This document shows positions 61,870 through 64,000 of a DNA stretch of 64,000 nucleotides, piece by piece. Position 1 is the stretch's first letter, and the number at the start of each line of letters is the position of its first letter. The notes below the pieces were generated by a model. The model was given only the letters and a program-made list of their open reading frames with translations, had not been told where the DNA came from and did no database searches. Position numbers and translations under genes: made by a program. Origin of the DNA: Rheinheimera pleomorphica (lineage in GTDB: Bacteria; Pseudomonadota; Gammaproteobacteria; Enterobacterales; Alteromonadaceae); the NCBI RefSeq assembly GCF_011634895.1, contig NZ_SIRR01000005.1, forward strand, positions 62,001 through 126,000, given 5' to 3'.

Positions 61870-62541
61870 TCAGGCGTCTTTACCTTTTTGATTAACTTTA
61901 GCCTTTAACGCAGCAAGTTCATTATCAATTTTGTCTTGTGCAGCCAGCTCGGCAAACTCATCTTTCAGGGTTTTCTTACCTAAATCGTAAGCTTCAACCT
62001 GGGCCTCCAAGGTGTCAATTTTTTGCTCGTAGCGCTCAAACTTGTACATCGCATCATTAATGCGGTTGCTGTCCAGCGTCTTTTTCACTTCCAACCGTGA
62101 TGCCACAGTTTGCTGGCGCATCAGCATGGATTTCTGCCGCGCTTTGGCATCAGCCAGTTTTTCCTGCAACTGCGCCACTTCGTCCTGCAGCTTACCGATG
62201 TGTTCATCCAGATTGGCAATATCCGCAGCTACCGCATCGGCTTGATCTGCTGCTTTTTGCCGCTCAATCAGCGCTGCGCGAGCTAGATCGTCACGCTCTT
62301 TACTTAAAGCCAGTTCAGCTTTAGCCTGCCAGTCTGCAACCTCTTCCTGCAAACGGTTTACCACACGTTGCAAATCTTTTTTCTCAGCAATGGTTTTTGC
62401 TGATGACGAGCGCACTTCAACCAGGGTGTCTTCCATTTCCTGGATAATCAACCGCACCATTTTTTCCGGATCTTCGGCTTTATCTAACAATGCGTTGATA
62501 TTTGAGTTCACTATGTCGGAGAAGCGTGAAAAAATACCCAT
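61870..62541 (-). CDS. pspA: PspA, phage-shock membrane-repair protein (ESCRT-III-like)
   Basis: A 223-residue all-helical PspA. The N-terminal amphipathic helix is MGIFSRFSDIVNSNINALLDKAED, which binds membranes; the following helices are a long coiled coil (ARAALIERQKAADQADAVAAD, VAQLQEKLADAKARQKSML). PspA holds PspF inactive until stress, then assembles on damaged membrane to limit proton leak. AGAGG lies about 9 bases before the ATG at 62541. It is the first gene of pspABC and probably ycjXF, transcribed from a sigma-54-like promoter divergent from pspF. Confidence 0.97.
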   Translation of the reverse strand: MGIFSRFSDIVNSNINALLDKAEDPEKMVRLIIQEMEDTLVEVRSSSAKTIAEKKDLQRVVNRLQEEVADWQAKAELALSKERDDLARAALIERQKAADQADAVAADIANLDEHIGKLQDEVAQLQEKLADAKARQKSMLMRQQTVASRLEVKKTLDSNRINDAMYKFERYEQKIDTLEAQVEAYDLGKKTLKDEFAELAAQDKIDNELAALKAKVNQKGKDA

Positions 62542-62585
62542 AATATTTACCTCTGTATATGACTGGATTAGTACATTCCAGCTTA

Positions 62586-62602
62586 TTCAGTTTTCTTGCC
62601 AA
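62586..62602 (-). promoter_or_regulatory. Candidate sigma-54 promoter for pspA
   Basis: On the minus strand TTGGCAAGAAAACTGAA (62602-62586) has a good -24 element (TGGCA) and a weak -12 (TGA where TGC is expected), with the required 10 bases between GG and the -12 G. It would start transcription near 62576, giving a leader of about 35 bases before the pspA ATG. pspF, the enhancer-binding activator, is divergent with about 125 bp for its binding sites. Confidence 0.6.
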
Positions 62603-62726
62603 CTTTGCAGATTATTTTAACGCTATGATTAGTATTGGTTTTTATTTATTTTGTCGAAAAGCTTCTGCTGCCTGGCATTATGAAATACACTACTAATTAG
62701 CCAAATTAACTAACAAATAGCACGCC

Positions 62727-63806
62727 ATGAACCGAAAATTCCAACAAGACAATCTGGTGGGCCAGTCTAACAGCTTTTTAAATGTGCTGGATCAGGTGTC
62801 ACAAATTGCACCGCTGGACAAACCGGTGTTAATTATTGGTGAGCGCGGCACAGGTAAAGAACTGATCGCCGCCCGCCTGCACTTCTTATCACAGCGCTGG
62901 GATCAGCAATATCTGACACTGAACTGCGCCTCACTAAATGAAAACCTGCTGGAAAGCGAGTTATTTGGCCATGAAGCTGGCGCTTTTACCGGTGCCAGCA
63001 AACGCCATGAAGGCCGGTTTGAACGTGCCCACGGCGGCACATTATTTTTAGATGAGCTGGCCAATACTCCCGGTCTGGTGCAGGAAAAACTGCTGCGGGT
63101 CATTGAATATGGCGAGTTTGAGCGCGTTGGTGGCAGCCGCTCTATCAAGACCGATGTGCGGCTGATTTGCGCCACTAACGAAGATTTACCGGCACTGGCA
63201 GAGCTGGGTGAGTTTCGCGCCGACTTACTTGACCGCCTGGCCTTTGATGTCATTACCCTGCCGCCTATGCGCGAGCGGCGCGAAGATATTTTACTGCTGG
63301 CAGAGCACTTTGCTATTAACATGGCGCGCGAACTTGGCTTTGAATTGTTTAGTGGCTTTAGCGAAAAGGCCAAGCGCAGCTTACTCGACTACCACTGGCC
63401 GGGTAATGTGCGCGAGCTGAAAAATGTGGTAGAGCGCAGTGTTTATCGCACCAATAACGCTTATGTGCCGGTGCATGAGATCCAGTTAGATCCGTTTGAG
63501 TCGCCCTACCGCCCGACACAACGTATTAAAGCCACGCGTTTAACGCACAGCACAACACCAGAACAGCCTGCAGCGGCAGCCGCCCCCCCGGCCAGTGCAC
63601 CGTCACAAACCGCGGATAAATTCGATTTTAGCCAGGTACAGGATTTTAAAACCCTGTCACAAGACTTTGAGATAAACCTGATTAAACAAGCGCTGGCCGC
63701 AAGCCAGTATAACCAGAAAAAAACCGCTGAACTGCTTAATCTGACCTATCATCAGCTACGTGGTTACATGAAAAAGTATCAGTTACTGGAAAGCCAGCAA
63801 GCATGA
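62727..63806 (+). CDS. pspF: PspF, sigma-54-dependent activator of the psp operon
   Basis: A 359-residue enhancer-binding protein with no receiver or PAS domain, as in PspF. The AAA+ domain begins at residue 8: Walker A GERGTGKE, the intact sigma-54 contact motif in HEAGAFTGASKRHEG, Walker B GGTLFLDELAN, and the arginine finger region in FRADLLDRLAFDVITLP. An Ala/Pro-rich linker (about 270-300) leads to a Fis-type helix-turn-helix (NQKKTAELLNLTYHQLRGYM). It is held by PspA in unstressed cells. Its TGA overlaps the sapA-like ATG (ATGA). Confidence 0.96.
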   Translation: MNRKFQQDNLVGQSNSFLNVLDQVSQIAPLDKPVLIIGERGTGKELIAARLHFLSQRWDQQYLTLNCASLNENLLESELFGHEAGAFTGASKRHEGRFERAHGGTLFLDELANTPGLVQEKLLRVIEYGEFERVGGSRSIKTDVRLICATNEDLPALAELGEFRADLLDRLAFDVITLPPMRERREDILLLAEHFAINMARELGFELFSGFSEKAKRSLLDYHWPGNVRELKNVVERSVYRTNNAYVPVHEIQLDPFESPYRPTQRIKATRLTHSTTPEQPAAAAAPPASAPSQTADKFDFSQVQDFKTLSQDFEINLIKQALAASQYNQKKTAELLNLTYHQLRGYMKKYQLLESQQA

Positions 63807-64000
63807 ACCTGCCGTGGATAACAACCGCTAACACCCGTTACCTTACCCGGCTTTGGCTGTTAAGCGCAGCCAGCGTGCTAAGCGCCTGTCAGCCGCAGCT
63901 GCCCGAGACAGTGCGCAGTGGTCTGGTGTATTGCTCAGAAGGTTCGCCTGAGTCTTTCAACCCGCAGTTGGTGACCTCCGGCACCACCATAGACGCTATC
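63803..64000 (+). CDS. sapA: SapA-like peptide ABC transporter substrate-binding lipoprotein, N-terminal part
   Basis: The first 66 codons of a gene that runs off the window. It starts at ATG 63803, overlapping the pspF stop by 4 bp. The translation begins MNLPWITTANTRYLTRLWLL and reaches a lipobox LSAC with Cys29, so a lipoprotein is predicted. The mature start VYCSEGSPESFNPQLVTSG resembles the SapA/OppA family of peptide-binding proteins. In enterics sapA is also adjacent to pspF. SapA delivers antimicrobial peptides to the SapBCDF importer in enteric and Haemophilus strains; the rest of the operon lies beyond the window. Confidence 0.85.
   Translation, partial: MNLPWITTANTRYLTRLWLLSAASVLSACQPQLPETVRSGLVYCSEGSPESFNPQLVTSGTTIDAI

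Noticed and set aside
1-64000. CRISPR arrays, tRNA or rRNA genes, insertion sequences, prophage
   Set aside because: No regular direct repeats, cloverleaf-like segments, transposase or integrase motifs, or terminal inverted repeats were seen.

Overview
The window reads as core chromosome of a motile, aerobic, heterotrophic gammaproteobacterium of the Alteromonadales type. Gene content and order point to the Rheinheimera/Alishewanella/Arsukibacterium or Shewanella neighbourhood: PomA/PomB sodium-type flagellar stators, a glyA-nrdR-ribD-ribE-ribBX-ribH-nusB-thiL-pgpA run, a divergent yafS-like/gloB/mltD block, and a tyrR-ycjF-ycjX-psp-pspF-sapA block whose parts are also neighbours in enterics. 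The genus is an inference; there is no rRNA here to test it. Coding density is high. I found no tRNA or rRNA gene, no CRISPR array, no insertion sequence and no prophage. No stretch over 300 bp lacks a gene; the longest are about 297 bp upstream of btuB (cobalamin riboswitch plus a terminator) and about 270 bp downstream of a DEAD-box helicase gene.

Layout. 1-3.4 kb: the end of rdgB, hemW and a DUF885 lipoprotein. 3.4-6.0 kb: small detoxification-type genes on the minus strand (DUF924, two VOC proteins, an FMN reductase), divergent from soxR, with a clear SoxR box between. 6.1-10.5 kb: two unrelated Mg2+ transporters (corA, mgtE), then rimK overlapping an AstE/AspA-like zinc hydrolase gene. 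10.5-14.2 kb: minus-strand genes for a YggN-like protein, an FapA/DUF342 protein and two poorly characterised proteins. 14.4-18.6 kb: an RND efflux pair. 18.8-22.2 kb: msrA with an exported binding-protein-like gene, then btuB under a cobalamin riboswitch. 22.2-30.5 kb: yajQ, a vanZ-like gene, panE, thiI, pomAB, and the isoprenoid operon xseB-ispA-dxs. 30.6-40.8 kb: a membrane diguanylate cyclase with a beta-propeller sensor, then the riboflavin/thiamine/NusB/NrdR cluster and glyA. 41-49.1 kb: SOS-controlled dinB, a cold-shock protein, a helicase, yaiL, an acetyltransferase, a methyltransferase, gloB, mltD and small unknowns. 49.2-58.7 kb: cheV, then phenylalanine/tyrosine catabolism (maiA, fahA, hmgA, hppD, tyrR, phhB, phhA) and methionine gamma-lyase. 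58.8-64 kb: ycjF, ycjX, pspCBA, divergent pspF, and the start of a sapA-like gene.

How the genes work together. PhhA/PhhB convert phenylalanine to tyrosine. After transamination by an enzyme not in the window, HppD, HmgA, MaiA and FahA take it to fumarate and acetoacetate. TyrR sits in the middle, with candidate operators upstream of hppD and of its own gene. The rib genes encode most of riboflavin synthesis, but the ribB fusion lacks the cysteines of GTP cyclohydrolase II, so a separate RibA is expected elsewhere. The psp genes form a membrane-stress module with its own enhancer-binding activator.

I do not see a convincing previously undescribed multi-gene system. The best candidates for a second look are the RimK/AstE-like pair, the direct SoxR-controlled operon, and an AT-rich orphan next to an FapA-family gene.
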